A model generated the notes under the pieces. That model ran no database searches, was not told where the DNA came from, and saw only the letters and a program-made list of their open reading frames with translations. 64,000 nt of DNA from Myotis daubentonii (taxonomy: Eukaryota; Chordata; Mammalia; Chiroptera; Vespertilionidae), in NCBI RefSeq assembly GCF_963259705.1, contig NC_081841.1:117127033-117191032 (forward strand), read 5' to 3'. Position 1 is the first letter of the stretch. Each line of letters begins with the position of its first letter. The translations under genes and the position numbers were made by a program. Positions 44,370 to 56,550 of this stretch are shown piece after piece.

Positions 44370-44944
44370 TGAAGCAGGAATTTGGGGGGAACATAGGCAG
44401 GCTTAGGGTTTTTTAGAATTGGGATCCATGAACAATTACGGGGCTGCAAACTGGGAGAAGGTACAGTCTCATAACACAAGGAAGCCAGGTGCAGTTGCAT
44501 TTACATAAGACAAGGGAACAGGAAGTAGCCAAGAAAGGTCTATATTTACAAAATAAAGAGAAGGAAGCCCTTCATTCAGATGGAAAAGAAGAAAGCCAAG
44601 AGGGAAGGAGCGGAGAGAACCTCACATGTCCCATGTGAGGTTCAACCTTTGAGCCCAGGAGTTACTATGTAACCAACTCAAAGGGGAATATTGACCAATC
44701 AGAGGAGATATCAAGGCACCAGGATCTCAGCCTTTATAAGCCACAGGGAAAGGAACCCAATGGGACTCTTCCTCCTCCCTACATGGGAGTCAGGTCTGTG
44801 GGACTCTTTCCCTCTCCCCACATAGGAGTCTGTACTTGTTCCTCAATAAATTTCCACCTTTGCTATACCATTTTCTGTCCATGGATTCATTCTTAGATTC
44901 CGGCAGACAAAGAATCCAGGTTCCAGTCCAAAAATTTGGTATCA
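44370..44944 (+). mobile_element. Solo LTR
   Basis: Starts tgaagcaggaatttgggg and ends aaaatttggtatca, with 4-bp TSD gcac (44366-44369 and 44945-44948). Contains gaccaatcag, TATA-like tttataag and polyadenylation signal aataaa. Removing it restores the mariner frame around HDNA. Confidence 0.9.
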
Positions 44945-45266
44945 GCACCATCACACACTTCCAAACCAGTTAAAGACATGTTAAAAGACCTTGCCTGGGA
45001 AGTATTAACCCACCCGCCGTATTCACCAGACCTTGCTCCTTCAGATTACCACTTGTTCCGATCAATAGCACATGTACTTTCTGAGAAGTATACTTCAAAA
45101 TGTACGAAGAAGTAGAAAATTGGGTCTCTGAATGGTCTGCCTCAAAACAAGAAAAGTTCTATTGGGACAGTATCCACAAATTACCTGAAAGATGGGGAAA
45201 ATGTGTAGCTAGCGATGGTCATTACTTTGAATAAAGCACTTTTGATGTTTCTTTTGAAATTATTGT

Positions 45267-45689
45267 TGTTATGCCCAGATTTCAAGATCCCCCATAGACC
45301 AACAGGGAGCCAGCCGTGTCCGATGCAAAAGCAAAGAGTCTTTATTATCACAAACCCGGGTTTGGTTCCCAGCCTCTACCGAGGCAACAGCGAGACGAGA
45401 GTGCCAGCCCCGTGGGAAAAAGGGGTTTTAATAGGAGGGTGGAGTGAGGGGAGGAGAGATGACTGTGGGCCCTGCCGATTGGCCAGGTGCAAGTCAGGTC
45501 TTGTTACACAGGATGTGGTCATATCTATGGTGCGCACGTTCCTTGATTGTCATTGGTTAGTTTAAAGAAATCCTGGGTGTGGCTTGCAGAGGCTTGGACT
45601 TCTGGGAAGAAGCTGCTCCCTGAGCACATGGCTGCTGCCCAAAATGGAGGATTCGGGGCAAGATGGAGGGCGTAGCCCTCGCCCTTTCA
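45267..45689 (-). mobile_element. Solo LTR, same family as 18435-18834
   Basis: Minus strand starts tgaaagggcgagggctacgc and ends ctgggcataaca, with 5-bp TSD attgt (45262-45266 and 45690-45694). Confidence 0.93.
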
Positions 45690-45730
45690 ATTGTGTTTTC
45701 TTTGATTACAAAATCCGCATTATTAACCAG

Positions 45731-46110
45731 TATGGGTGCATAAATGTTTACAAGGGGTATATCTTTTTGTTGGATTGAACATTTTATCGTTATGTAATGT
45801 CCTTTATTGTCCATTATAGCCTATTTTGTTTAAAGTTTATTTTGTCTGATATAAGTATTGCAACCTCAGCTTTTTTTGTTTCCATTTGCATAAAATTTTT
45901 TTCCTATCCTTTTACTCTTCTTAATCTGTGTATCTTTCAATCTGAAATGGTTCTCTTGTACCCTATATATATTGGTTATTCATTCAGTTACTCTGTATTT
46001 TAATTGGAGCATTTAATCCATTTACATTTAAAGTGATTATTGATAGGTATGTATTTATTGACATTCATATTTATGTTCCTGTGGGTTTTTCTCTTTCTTC
46101 TTCTTAAAAA
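45731..46110 (-). mobile_element. Old L1 continuation after mariner
   Basis: Resumes the endonuclease-region L1 that ends at 35466 (tgggtgcataaatgtttaca). Confidence 0.75.
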
Positions 46111-46120
46111 TATCCCTTTA

Positions 46121-46403
46121 TAAGCCAGTCGGAGAAAGATAAATATCACAGGATCTCACTCATATGTGGGATATAATGATGAACATAATTTGATGAGCAA
46201 AAATAGATCCAGAGACAAATGGCAGGAGAAGTGGTAGAGTTAGAGAGCAACCAAAGGACCTGTATGCATGCATATTCACATAACCAATGGACACAGACAC
46301 TGGGGCTGTGGGCAATTGCCCTGGTGGGAATGGCTGGGGGGCAGGGGGGCCAATCAGGGAAAAAGGAGATATATATAAAACTTTAGACAATAAAAAAAGC
46401 ACA
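46121..46403 (+). mobile_element. L1 3' UTR fragment
   Basis: Sense-strand L1 3' end (ctcactcatatgtgg, then G-rich sequence and acaataaaaaaagc). Strongly 5'-truncated. Confidence 0.75.
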
Positions 46404-46714
46404 GTTAGTGATTTAAATATATATATATGCACATTTAAATCTGTTTTTTAACCAATGTATTACTTTAGATTATTGTCAAATCCAAAGCAGATAATGGATC
46501 TGAAGAAGAAACTTGCTCTAAAATATTAATTAACAGAACTGGAACGTTGCTGAATCTCATGGACAATTATCAACATGCCATTAAACTGAAAAGGAAAGCA
46601 AATATATATATCTTACAACTAGTAAAGCCACAATGTTAATTTTTATGAAGGTTGAAATATTCTCCCCATGAACCAGAAGATTCTTGAGAACAAATAAAGA
46701 CTTTTTAAAGTTAA

Positions 46715-46753
<39 letters not shown>

Positions 46754-47835
46754 TAGTCTCATTCTTAAGCATGTTTATGAAAAAATGTCTCCTGGGGCAA
46801 GGACCCTCAGGTTTGCAGGATATCATTTGATTTTTGGCAGGTTCCAAAAGCAGGCGTGATCTCAGTAGTATATGGCTTCACCCTTTCAGGCATGACTCAG
46901 AAAAAGCCTAAAGAAAGGGATGCAATAGGCTAGGTATGGAGTGAGAAGGATGCATGAGCTTTCATGCCCTCCCTGGGCCTGTCACTCTCCCAAACTGGAC
47001 GAGCCCTGGTTCTTTCTTTACAAGGCCTTTAATGGTACTATAGGGGTCTTTTCTTTAGAGATGTTTGATTTCTCCAGAGGAATTCTCCAGTTTCAAACCC
47101 AGGGTAAAAGTACAATATAGGTGTGGGCTAGGGTTTCAACCTTTTCTTCCCAGGTTTTCATTGTTTTCAACCTTACACTTTATCTGACATGTGTTTTACG
47201 TAATATCCATGAGAACTGGGCTTTTCACATTTCTCCAAGAATAGCCCTCCAGCATAGGAGATGTTACATTTCTGCCCACTGGTGTGTGGAGCAGGACTTC
47301 CTGCAGACCCTCTACAAGTAGAGTGCAATCACAACAGAACCCTGCGCAGGAACCCCTTTAGATTTTAGCTTCTCTGAAATGAAAGGAAAGAGGGTCATGG
47401 GGCAATAGTTAATTCAGTGAACACACTTGGTTTTTCCCACTGTGCTGCCAAATCACACAGAAAAGTCTGCATTTTCGTAATCCTTCTGGAGTAGTGTTTC
47501 ATTCAGTTGCCTTTAAAATTACATAGCACTATGCCAGAGGGTAACCCCCATCAAGGTCAAACCACTCCCCAGCTCCAGAAAAACTAATATTTTTAGTGAA
47601 CTTTTGATAATACATACTGAGGGTAAATTCTTAATAAACTAATTTATTAAAGGGTAGGCATTATCAAGTAATTCTTGAACACAGTTACCTCAATTTATTC
47701 TCCCACTGCCAATATTTGAAAGCACCAATTCATATGTTATGGGGATCTATCTCTGTGGTTCTCTTGTCAGTGACCTGGCCAGCAGTATACATATGGTTAA
47801 TTTTCACTGTTAATTTATCCCTTAAATATCTGAAC
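46404..47835. other. Unassigned, mostly non-repeat-looking sequence
   Basis: No gene, RNA gene or clear mobile element seen except the TAA microsatellite. Open frames are short. Confidence 0.45.
46717..46753 (+). repeat. (TAA)n microsatellite
   Basis: Perfect ATA/TAA repeat of about 12 units. Confidence 0.95.
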
Positions 47836-47839
47836 TCAG

Positions 47840-48090
47840 TAACTGTGGCTCAGCACAGGTGCCATTTCTTCTGGGAGGCCCTTCTTGACTCACTGTTTCC
47901 TTCCTCACTTCTTACTGGACCACACCACACCTATCCATGCTCCCCTGCACTGTTCATTGTCTTTTTCATACCAGATGGGAAAGTGCTTCCGCCACCCCTC
48001 ATCCCTCTGTCGAGGGCATTCTAGATGTTCCCCCAGCATATCATCCATGTTGGTTTTCCTTTGCTTATGTCTAAATATGTCTGTTGTATT
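47840..48090 (+). mobile_element. L2 fragment
   Basis: Contains the L2-like phrase caggtgccatttcttctggg then aggcccttcttgactc. Diverged, non-coding. Confidence 0.55.
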
Positions 48091-48269
48091 TGAGGGAAAT
48101 AGAAATATGGCTGAATCTTTTTTAAACTGGATGTCCTGATCATGAAGATTTCCCCCTCCCCACAGAATAAACCCAAAGTGAGAAATAAGCCCATTAAAAT
48201 ATTCAGAGTAATTGTTTCCGATGTGTTTTTATCACCACCAAGTAGTTCTCCAGTTCCAGCAGACATTGA

Positions 48270-48840
48270 TAGGGTGTCCCACAAATTTAGCTCAGTCCTA
48301 ACATCTACCTTAGATAGTGCCAGCTCCCACAGGCTAAGGGCTCAGTCCCACAACACTGACTCCATTTCAGACCCCAACTGCAAGTCCTGGTTTTCACCTG
48401 TGCTTCTGATTGACTGGCTGTAAATCAGAGGTTCCCACAACCCCCTCCTTAAGTTTGATTAATTTTCTGGAGTGGCTCACAGAACCCAGGAAACCAGTTT
48501 ACTTCCTAGATTACTAGTTTATTACAAAGATTGTTAAAGGAGACATATGAACAACTAAATGAAGAGATATATAGGGTAAGATCTGGAAGTGTCCCAAACA
48601 CAGGAACTTCTGTCCCTGTGGACTTTGGTATGTGCCATCTCCCCAACATGTTAGATGCATTCTGGATCACCAATCTAGAAGCTCTTCAAACTGGGTAGTG
48701 CAGGGGGTTTTATGGAGGCATCATTACCAGGCATAACTGATTAAATCATCAACCATTGGTGATTGAACTCAATCTCCAGGCCTCCATCCCTCCAGATCTG
48801 AGGAGAAGGGGGATAAGAAAGTTGAGTGTTCCAACTCTCT
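48270..48840. mobile_element. Old LTR-like interspersed repeat
   Basis: Phrases such as ctggagtggctcacagaacc and ttttatggaggcatcattac are familiar from old placental LTR repeats. Family and exact ends not determined. Confidence 0.45.
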
Positions 48841-48844
48841 AATC

Positions 48845-49055
48845 CAGTGGTTCTCAACCTTCTGGCCCTTTAAATACAGTTCCTCATGTTGTGACCCAAC
48901 ATAAAATTATTTTCGTTGCTACTTCATAACTGTAATGTTGCTACTGTTTTGAATCATAATGTAAATATCTGATATGCAGGATGGTCTTAGGCGACCCCTG
49001 TGAAAGGGTCGTTCAACCGCCAAAGGGGTCACGACCTACAGGTTGAGAACCACTG
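48845..49055 (-). mobile_element. SPIN-like hAT MITE
   Basis: Starts cagtggttctcaaccttctg and ends ggttgagaaccactg, with perfect 8-bp TSDs ctctaatc (48837-48844 and 49056-49063). Confidence 0.93.
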
Positions 49056-49063
49056 CTCTAATC

Positions 49064-49326
49064 TATGGTTAGTTTTCTTGGCAACGAGGCTCCAACCTGG
49101 ATACCTAGGTGTTTTTCAAAAGTCATCCCATTATATAAACTTTGGTGTAATAGAAAGGGGTTTGTTATAAATAACATGATATCCATTTCACCTTTATGGC
49201 TTTGAAGTGATTCAGGAATTGAGACAAAGACCAAATATAACAACAAAATATGCTTTAGTTGTTCTAATTGCTTAGGAAATTCCAGGAGGTTTGGGAACTG
49301 GGAGCCAAGAACTGTAGACAAAGCCA
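49064..49326. other. Unassigned sequence
   Basis: Probably the continuation of the old LTR-like repeat or its flank. Nothing coding. Confidence 0.35.
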
Positions 49327-49341
49327 AAAACATGTATTATA

Positions 49342-52300
49342 CAAGAGATAAGGAAGGCCACTTCATAATACTAAAGGGATCAATACAACCAGAAGATATA
49401 ACCCTGGTAAACATATATGCACCCAATGCAGGAGCACCCAAATTCATAAAAAAAACTCCTGGAAGATATCAAAGGAGAGATCAACAACAATACAATCATA
49501 GTAGGAGACTTTAATACACCACTGACAGCACTGGATAAGTCCTCTAGACAAATAATCAGCAAAGATACAGCAATCCTAAATGACTCACTAGATCAGATGG
49601 ACTTAATAGACATCTTCAGAACACTTCACCCCAATGCCACGGAATATACATTCTACTCAAGTGCTCATAACACATATTCAAAAATAGACCATATATTGGG
49701 TCACAAGCAAAGTATCCCCAAATTCAAGAAGATTGAAATCATAAAAAGCGTCTTCGCAGACCATGATGGCATAATATTAGAAATAAACTACGATAAAAAC
49801 AAACCAAAATACTCAAACACTTGGAAGCTGAATAGCATGCTATTAAATATTGATTAGGTTACCAATGAAATCAAAGAAGAAATTCAAAACATCCTGGAAA
49901 CTAATGACAATGAAAACACAACAATCCAAAACCTATGGGACACAATGAAAGCAGTCCTGAGAGGGAAGTTTATAGCTCTACAGGCCTATCTCAAAAAACA
50001 AGAAAAAATGGTAGTAAATCATCTAACTATACAACTTGAAGAATTAGAAAGACAGCAACAAGAAAACCCCAGAGTGAGCAGAAGGAAGGAGATAATAAAG
50101 ATTAGAGCAGAAATAAATGACATAGAGACCAAAAAAACAATACAGAAAATCAATGAAACCAAGAGCTGGTTCTTTGAAAGGATAAACAAAATTGACAAAC
50201 CTCTAGCCAGACTCACCAAGAAGCAAAGAGAGAGTACTAAATAAACAAAATCAGAAACGATAGAGGCGAAATAACAACAGACCCAATAGAAATACAAAGG
50301 ATTGTTAGAAAATACTATGGACAGCTCTACTCCAACAAACTAGACAACATGGAGGAAATGGACAAATTCCTAGAAAAATACAACATTCCAAAACTCAATC
50401 AGGAAGAATCTAAAAATCTCAACAGTCCAATAACTATGGAAGAAATTGAAGCAGTCATCAAAAAGCTTCCAGCAAACAAAAGCCCAGGACCAGACAGCTT
50501 CACAGGGGAGTTTTACCAAACATTCAAGGAAGAACTAAAACCTATCCTCCTCAGACTACTACAAAAAATTCAAGAGGAAGGAACACTTCCAAGCTGATTC
50601 TATGAAGCCAGCATCACCCTAATACCAAAACCAGGTAAAGACAACACAATGAAAGAGAATTACAGGCCAATATCCCTCATGAACATAGATGCCAAAATAC
50701 TCAACAAAAGCATAGCAAATCGGATCCAGCAGTACATCAGAAAGAACATACATCATGACCAAGTAGGATTTAACCCAGGGATGCAAGGATGGTACAATAT
50801 CCGCAAATCAATAAACGTGATACATCACATAAACAAATTGAAAGAAAAAAACCACATGGTCATATCAATTGATGCAGAAAAAGCATTTGACAAAATTCAA
50901 CACCCATTTTTGATAAAAACTCTTAGCAAGGTGGGAGTAGAAGGATCATACCTCAACATAATAAAAGCCATATATGACAGGCCCACAGCCAACATCATAC
51001 TCAATGGACAAAAACTAAACCATTTCCCCTAAGAACAGGAACAAGACAGGGATGCCCACTCTCTCCACTCCTGTTCAACATAGTACTGGAAGTGTTAGCC
51101 ATTGCAATTCGGCAAGAAGAAGAAATAAAAGGCATCCAAATTGGAAAAGAGGAAGTAAAACTGTCCTTATTTGCAGACGACATGATATTATACATACAAA
51201 ACCCTAGAGACTCCACCAAAAAGCTACTAGACTTAATACATGAATTTGGCAATGTAGCAGGATACAAAATTAACCCCAAGAAATCTGAGGCATTTCTATA
51301 CACCAATAGTGAACTTTCAGAAAGAGAGATTATAAAAATAATCCCGTTTACCATCGCACCAAAAAAATTAAGCTACCTAGGAATAAACTTAACTAAAGAG
51401 GTAAAAGACCTCTACTCAGAAAACTACAGGACGTTGAAAAAAGATATAGAGGAAGACATAAACAGATGGAAGAACATACCGTGTTCATGGATTGGTAGAA
51501 TCAACATCATTAAAATGTCCATACTACCCAAAGCAATCTATAAATTCAACGCACTTCCCATTAAAATACCGATGGCATACTTCAGAGATCTAGAATGAAC
51601 TCTCCAAAAATTCATCTGGAATAAAAAAAGACCCCGAATAGCTGCAGCAATCCTGAAAAAGAACAAAGTAGGTGGGATCTCAATACCAGATATCAAGTTG
51701 TATTACAAAGCCATTGTTCTCAAAACTGCCTGGTACTGGCACAAGAATAGGCATATAGATCAATGGAATAGAATAGAGAGCCCAGAAATCGGCCCGAACC
51801 AATATGCTCAATTAATATTTGACAAAGGAGGCAAGAACATACAATGGAGCCAAGATAGTCTCTTCAATAAATGGTGTTGGGAAAATTGGACAGATATATG
51901 CAAGAAAATGAAACTAGACCACCAACTTACACCATACACAAAAATAAACTCAAAATGGATAAAGGACTTAAATGTACGACAGGATACCATAAAAATTCTA
52001 GAAGAATCCAAAGGCAAGAAAATCTCAGGCATATGCCGAAGCAATTTCTTCACTGATACAGCTCCTAGGGCACTTGAAACTAAAGAAAAAATGAACAAAT
52101 GGGACTACATCAAAATAAAAAGCTTCTGCACAGCAAAAGAAACCATCAACAAAACAACGAGAAAACCCACTGCGTGGGAAAACATATTTGCCAATGTCAT
52201 ATCTGATAAGGGCCTAATCTCCAAAATTTATAGGGAACTCATACAACTTAACAAAAGGAAGATAAATGATCCAATCAAAAACTGGGCAAAGGACCTAAAT

Positions 52301-53193
52301 AGACACCTTTCAAAAGAGGACATTCAGAAAGCCAAGAGACATATGAAAACATGCTCAAAGTCACTAATCATCCGAGAGATGCAAATCAAAACAACAATGA
52401 GGTACCATCTCACACCTGTCAGACTGGCTATCATCAACAAATCAACAAACGACAAGTGCTGGAGAGGATGTGGAGAAAAAGGAACACTTGTGCACTGCTG
52501 GTGGGAATGCAGACTGGTGCAGCCACTATGACAGACAGTATGGAGTTTCCTCAAAAAACTGAAAATGGAACTCCCATTTGACCCTGTGATCCCACTTCTA
52601 GGAATATATCCCAAGAAACCAGAAACAACAATCAGAAAGGATATATGCACCCCTATGTTCATAGCAGCACAATTCACCATAGCTAAGATCTGGAAACAGC
52701 CTAAGTGCCCATCAGTAGATGAATGGATTAGAAAACTGTGGTACATCTACACGATGGAATACTATGCTGCTCTAAAAAGGAAGGAACTCTTACCATTTGC
52801 AACAGCATGGATGGAACTGGAGAGCATTATGCTAAGTGAAATAAGCCAGTCAATGAAGAAAAAATACCACATGATCTCACTCATTCATGGATAATAGAGA
52901 CCATTATAAACTTTTGAACAATAATAGATACAGAGGCAGAGCTGCCTCAAACAGATTGTCAAACTGCAGCGGGAAGGCCGGGGAGGGTTGGGAGGCAGGA
53001 GGTAGGGGGGTAAGAGATCAACTAAAGGACTTGTTTGCATGCATATAAGCATAACCAATGGACATAAGACACTGGGGGATAGGGGAGGCTAGGGGACTGT
53101 CTAGGGCGGGGGGATAAAATGGACACATATGTAATACCCTTTGTAATACTTTAAGCAATAAATAAAAAAAAAATTAAATACAAAAAAAAACAC
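49342..53193 (+). mobile_element. L1 retrotransposon, 5'-truncated, fairly young
   Basis: Flanked by perfect 15-bp TSDs aaaacatgtattata (49327-49341 and 53194-53208). Starts inside ORF2's endonuclease domain, covers the rest of ORF2 and a G-rich 3' UTR, and ends aatactttaagcaataaataaa plus an A-rich tail. Confidence 0.95.
49345..52894 (+). pseudogene. L1 ORF2 pseudogene (endonuclease, RT, C-terminal)
   Basis: Open pieces lie at 49597-49857 (endonuclease, KIDHILGH), 50349-50597, 50649-51032 and 51092-51598 (RT). They continue at 51698-52531 and 52565-52894 (C-terminal cysteine region, [12 protein letters not shown]). The RT catalytic box is intact ([11 protein letters not shown]). A handful of stops (for example near 50597, 51031 and 52529) separate long open pieces. 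This is the best-preserved ORF2 in the window, but the N-terminus of the endonuclease is truncated. Confidence 0.9.
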
Positions 53194-53208
53194 AAAACAT
53201 GTATTATA

Positions 53209-54181
53209 AATAACAATATATCACATCTTTGTATTTCTGACATTGATTTAAAATACAGATTTAAAACATTTCCTGATAACTGAAGAGCTGCTTATCCCAC
53301 ACTCTCAAGAGGTCACTGACCTCTTTGAAGGTGGTTGGGGTGGAGAAAGTGTTACAGAATAAGAGTTCATCCACCCTGCGCTAACAAAACCAAACACCAA
53401 ACACAAGAATTGCAGTGAAGAAAGACTGGCTATTTTATTATGAATGGAGCCACCCAGGAAAGCTAATGGTCAAAAGCCCTAACTTCCCAATCCAGCGTTT
53501 ACCTATGTGGAAGTGCTGGCAATGCAATTTTTAACTGGATAACTTGGAGCTTGGCCATTTATAGTAAAGGGGGTTTAGCAGTAGATTTCCTGGACCTCAG
53601 ACCCTTCATTCTGAAAGAGTTTCAGTGTTCAAGTTTTAGTTATGTCCCAGTCCTTTTGTTCTGTGTGTGCTGGATGGGGGCGTTGACTTTGGTTTCAGGT
53701 GCAGCTGGAGGTCAAAGTTCTCTCCTCTGCACATGCTTTGGCTGTGTGACTTGCAGTTTTGGTCTGTTCTCTCTAAAAAACAGCTCCATCTCATTAAACA
53801 TTTTTGAGCAGGTTCTGCAGTTATAAAAGTTCAACTTTAGGCTATTGGGCATGCTACACCTTAAAATTTAAAAATTTTAATGTATTATTAAATTCAATAA
53901 ATATTTATTGACCCCAAAGTCTGTCTGCTAAACCCAAGGGGAACCCAAAGATTTTTAAAAATGTAATCCTGCTCTCCATGATAAATTAAACAAACAAGGC
54001 AGGAAAGGCAACCAGACAGGCCCAGTTATTAAAGGATACTATGTTCTCAGCAGCCCCAGTCCTCAGGGATTCCCGTGTACGTTAACATTTGAGCAATTTG
54101 CTGAGGATACAAAGGCTAATGGAAATTCTTCACCCTCTTTCCTTCAGTTTCATGAAATCAGATACCCACTGCCTGACATCC
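53209..54181. other. Unassigned; possible old LTR
   Basis: Part of it (about 53360-53830) has the feel of an old LTR, but no TG...CA ends or TSD could be confirmed. No coding region. Confidence 0.35.
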
Positions 54182-54195
54182 AGCAGCATCTTTTA

Positions 54196-54418
54196 TTTTT
54201 TTTAATATATTTTATTGATTTTTTACAGAGAGGAAGGGAGAGGGATAGAGAGTTAGAAACATAGATGAGAGAGAAACATCGATCAGCTGCCTCCTGCACA
54301 CCCCCTACTGTGGATGTGCCCGCAACCAAGGTACATGCCCTTGACCGGAATCGAACCTGGGACCCTTGAGTCCGCAGGCCGATGCTCCATCCACTGAGCC
54401 AAACTGGTTAGGGCTAGC
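54196..54418 (-). mobile_element. Ves-type SINE
   Basis: Minus-strand head gccctaaccagtttggctca, B-box ggttcgattccgg, TSDs agcagcatctttta (54182-54195 and 54419-54432). Confidence 0.95.
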
Positions 54419-54432
54419 AGCAGCATCTTTTA

Positions 54433-54810
54433 GTACCATGTTTTGTTTCTAAAGGTAAGGAGTGATAAATGAAAAAAGAATTAAATTAAGAATTAAGAAA
54501 CAAACAAAGTTTTCATCACTGTGTGAAACAGTTCTGTAGTGCTAGGATTAAAAATAACAAGTCTAGCCATAGACAGGGTCTAGTTTTCTGTCAGAGACTT
54601 CAGTTTAAAACAAAGGCAGGCTACCACTGAGGTCCAGCTGGCAGGAAGCCAGGAACCTATTAATTGTCCCAATGCTTTCCCTTCTCAGTACAGTCAATTA
54701 GCAGCTAGTCTGAAGGATACTGTTATCTGCAGGTGGGCTTAAATTGTGTTCCCTGTGCTCACACATGTGTGATAACAAGAAAGACTGTTCTTTCAGTGAC
54801 TCTCTCATTT
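54433..54810. other. Unassigned sequence
   Basis: No recognisable gene or repeat. Confidence 0.4.
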
Positions 54811-54824
54811 AAATGCCAAAAACT

Positions 54825-55039
54825 GCCCTAGCTGGTTTGGGTCAGTGGATAGAGCATTGGCCTGCAGACTAAAGGATCCCATGTTCGATTCCGGACAAGG
54901 GCACATGCCTGGGTTGCTGGCTCGATCCCCGGTAGGGGGCATGCAGGAGGCAATCAATGATTCTCTCTCATCACTGATGATTCTCCCTTTCTCTCTGAAA
55001 TCAATAAAAATATATTTTTAAATAAATAAATAAATAAAT
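54825..55039 (+). mobile_element. Ves-type SINE
   Basis: Head gccctagctggtttgggtca, B-box gttcgattccgg, tail with (AAAT)n. TSDs are aaatgccaaaaact (54811-54824) and aaatgccaaaaacc (55040-55053). Confidence 0.95.
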
Positions 55040-55053
55040 AAATGCCAAAAACC

Positions 55054-55432
55054 TTACCCTTGGATTTAACATGCTAATTAGAAGCATGAAAAAGCATGCA
55101 GTTGTACTGTGTAGGTGCCAAAGAGTCCCAGCCTCTACATACTTAGATGTCACACTTAGATATCATATTTCCTGCTTCAAATTCTTTGAAACTGTTCCCC
55201 AGTTTTTGTTTGGGGAGCAGCCCATTCTTCCTTCCCCTCAAGGCTAACTCCCTCTTGTGCATAATTTTTTTTAAATAAACCTCTTACCTGAGTACTATTT
55301 TTGGTAAACTCTCTTGATTTCCATCTCCAGGGTTCCCAAGACCCCTGGATGCTGGTAACAAAACAACAAACACCATATACAGAAAAGAAACAAAGTCAGA
55401 AGATGTTGCGAATGGCCCAGGTAAAGAATGGT
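55054..55432. other. Unassigned sequence
   Basis: No recognisable gene or repeat. Confidence 0.4.
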
Positions 55433-55448
55433 CAGGCCCTGCATTCTT

Positions 55449-55661
55449 TTCTTTTTTTAAAAAATATATTTTTATTGATTTCAGAGAGGAAGGGAGAGGG
55501 AGAGAGATATAGAAACATCAATGATGAGAGATAATCATTGATTGGTTGCCTTCTGCATGCCCCTTACTGGAGAATAGAGCCCACAACCCGGGCATATGCC
55601 CTTGACAAGAATTGAACCCAGGACCCTTCAGTCGGCAGGCAGATGCTTCAACCAGGTAGGG
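55449..55661 (-). mobile_element. Ves-type SINE
   Basis: Minus-strand head gccctacctggttgaagcat with a deleted A-box region, and B-box-like gttcaattctt. TSDs are caggccctgcattctt (55433-55448) and caggccttgcattctt (55662-55677). Confidence 0.92.
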
Positions 55662-55689
55662 CAGGCCTTGCATTCTTGGCACACCCAGT

Positions 55690-55975
55690 ATGTGAAGTTT
55701 CCTGTTGTAGTCATAACAAATGACTATAAACTGGATGTTTTAAAACACAAGTTCTGGGGTCCAGAGGTCTTAAACTGAGATGTCAGCAGAGTTAGTTCCT
55801 TCTGGAAGCTGTGAGAGAGAATCTGTTCCAGGGCTCTCTGCTAGCTTCTGATGGTTTACTGGCAATGTCTGCATTCCTTGGACTGTAGATGCATCAGCCC
55901 AGTCTCTGCCTCCCATATTCAATGGCCTTCCCCTTTCTGTCTCTGTGCCTCAAATTTTCTGTTACAGGTACAAGG
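55690..55975 (+). mobile_element. Old placental interspersed repeat
   Basis: The phrase cataacaaatgactataaactggatg, followed by ccagaggtcttaaactgaga, is a diverged form of a widespread placental repeat. Family not assigned. Confidence 0.45.
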
Positions 55976-56334
55976 TTTGTGTGCCTGATGCTTCAAAAAA
56001 AAGGTCAATATTCAATAGATCACAGTTTGTAGCAATGAAAGTTTATTAATTAAGAAAGTGAGAAATGGCTCACCTGTCCAAATTTCAAATGAAGGACTAG
56101 GAATCAGAAGCATTGTGAAAATGAAACTTTTAATACTCTCGAGAGTGGTTACCCATTCATTGTACAGAAACACATGTGGGGCAAGGAGCATAGCCCATTT
56201 ACTTAGACACTTCTCCAGTTCCTCATTGGCAGAATACTATTTGGTCACCTATTTCCTAATAGGTCACCTAGGTCTTTCTGTCTCCCATTGGGTTATTTTA
56301 AAAAATGGGCTGGGGCCTTTTCTAGTTGCCTCCA
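55976..56334. other. Unassigned sequence
   Basis: No gene recognised between the old repeat and the hAT cluster. Confidence 0.4.
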
Positions 56335-56545
56335 CAGTGGTCGGCAAACTGCAGCTGGCGAGCTACATGCAGCTCTTTGGCCCCTTGAGTGTGGCTCTTC
56401 CACAAAATACCACGTGCAGGCACGCATGTACAGTGCGATTGAAACTTTGTGGCCCATGTGCAGAAGTCGGTATTTTGTGGAAGAGCCACACTCAAGGGGC
56501 CAAAGAGCCGCATGTGGCTCGAGAGCCGCAGTTTGCCGACCACTG
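56335..56545 (+). mobile_element. hAT MITE, nearly palindromic
   Basis: Ends cagtggtcggcaaactgcag and gccgcagtttgccgaccactg. The two halves are inverted copies of ~95 bp with arms ctttggccccttgagtgtgg and its complement. TSD not clear. The ends match the hAT at 56771-57923, its likely autonomous relative. Confidence 0.9.
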
Positions 56546-56550
56546 GAGGG

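Larger units (their letters stand above)
35982..45234 (+). pseudogene. Mariner transposase pseudogene, in four pieces
   Basis: A mariner transposase cuts and pastes its element at TA sites. The N-terminal DNA-binding part is at 36013-36378, with WFKCFKSDDFNV and GEHAPSQDSCECW. The three catalytic aspartates of a D,D34D enzyme can be found in GDEK (about 36443), HDNA (about 44357) and SPDLAPSDYHLF (about 45020-45055). A frameshift in the A-run near 36000, in-frame stops after 36375 and three large insertions prevent function. The terminal codon TAA is at 45232. Confidence 0.9.
35467..45730 (+). mobile_element. Mariner transposon expanded by five nested insertions
   Basis: Inverted ends ctggttaataatgtggatt (35467) and its complement aatccgcattattaaccag (to 45730) are flanked by TA (35465-35466 and 45731-45732). 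After subtracting the five insertions and their TSD copies, the segments sum to about 1.27 kb, the normal mariner length. The insertions are a solo LTR, a provirus, a SPIN-like hAT, a second LTR and a third LTR. Confidence 0.92.

Noticed and set aside
5095..55661. SINE heads as tRNA genes
   Set aside because: They keep A and B boxes but not a foldable full tRNA, and continue into the SINE body with TSDs.
56335..56545. Hairpin non-coding RNA gene
   Set aside because: The near-perfect inverted repeat is explained by a hAT MITE with matching termini. Small-RNA production is possible but not supported by sequence alone.
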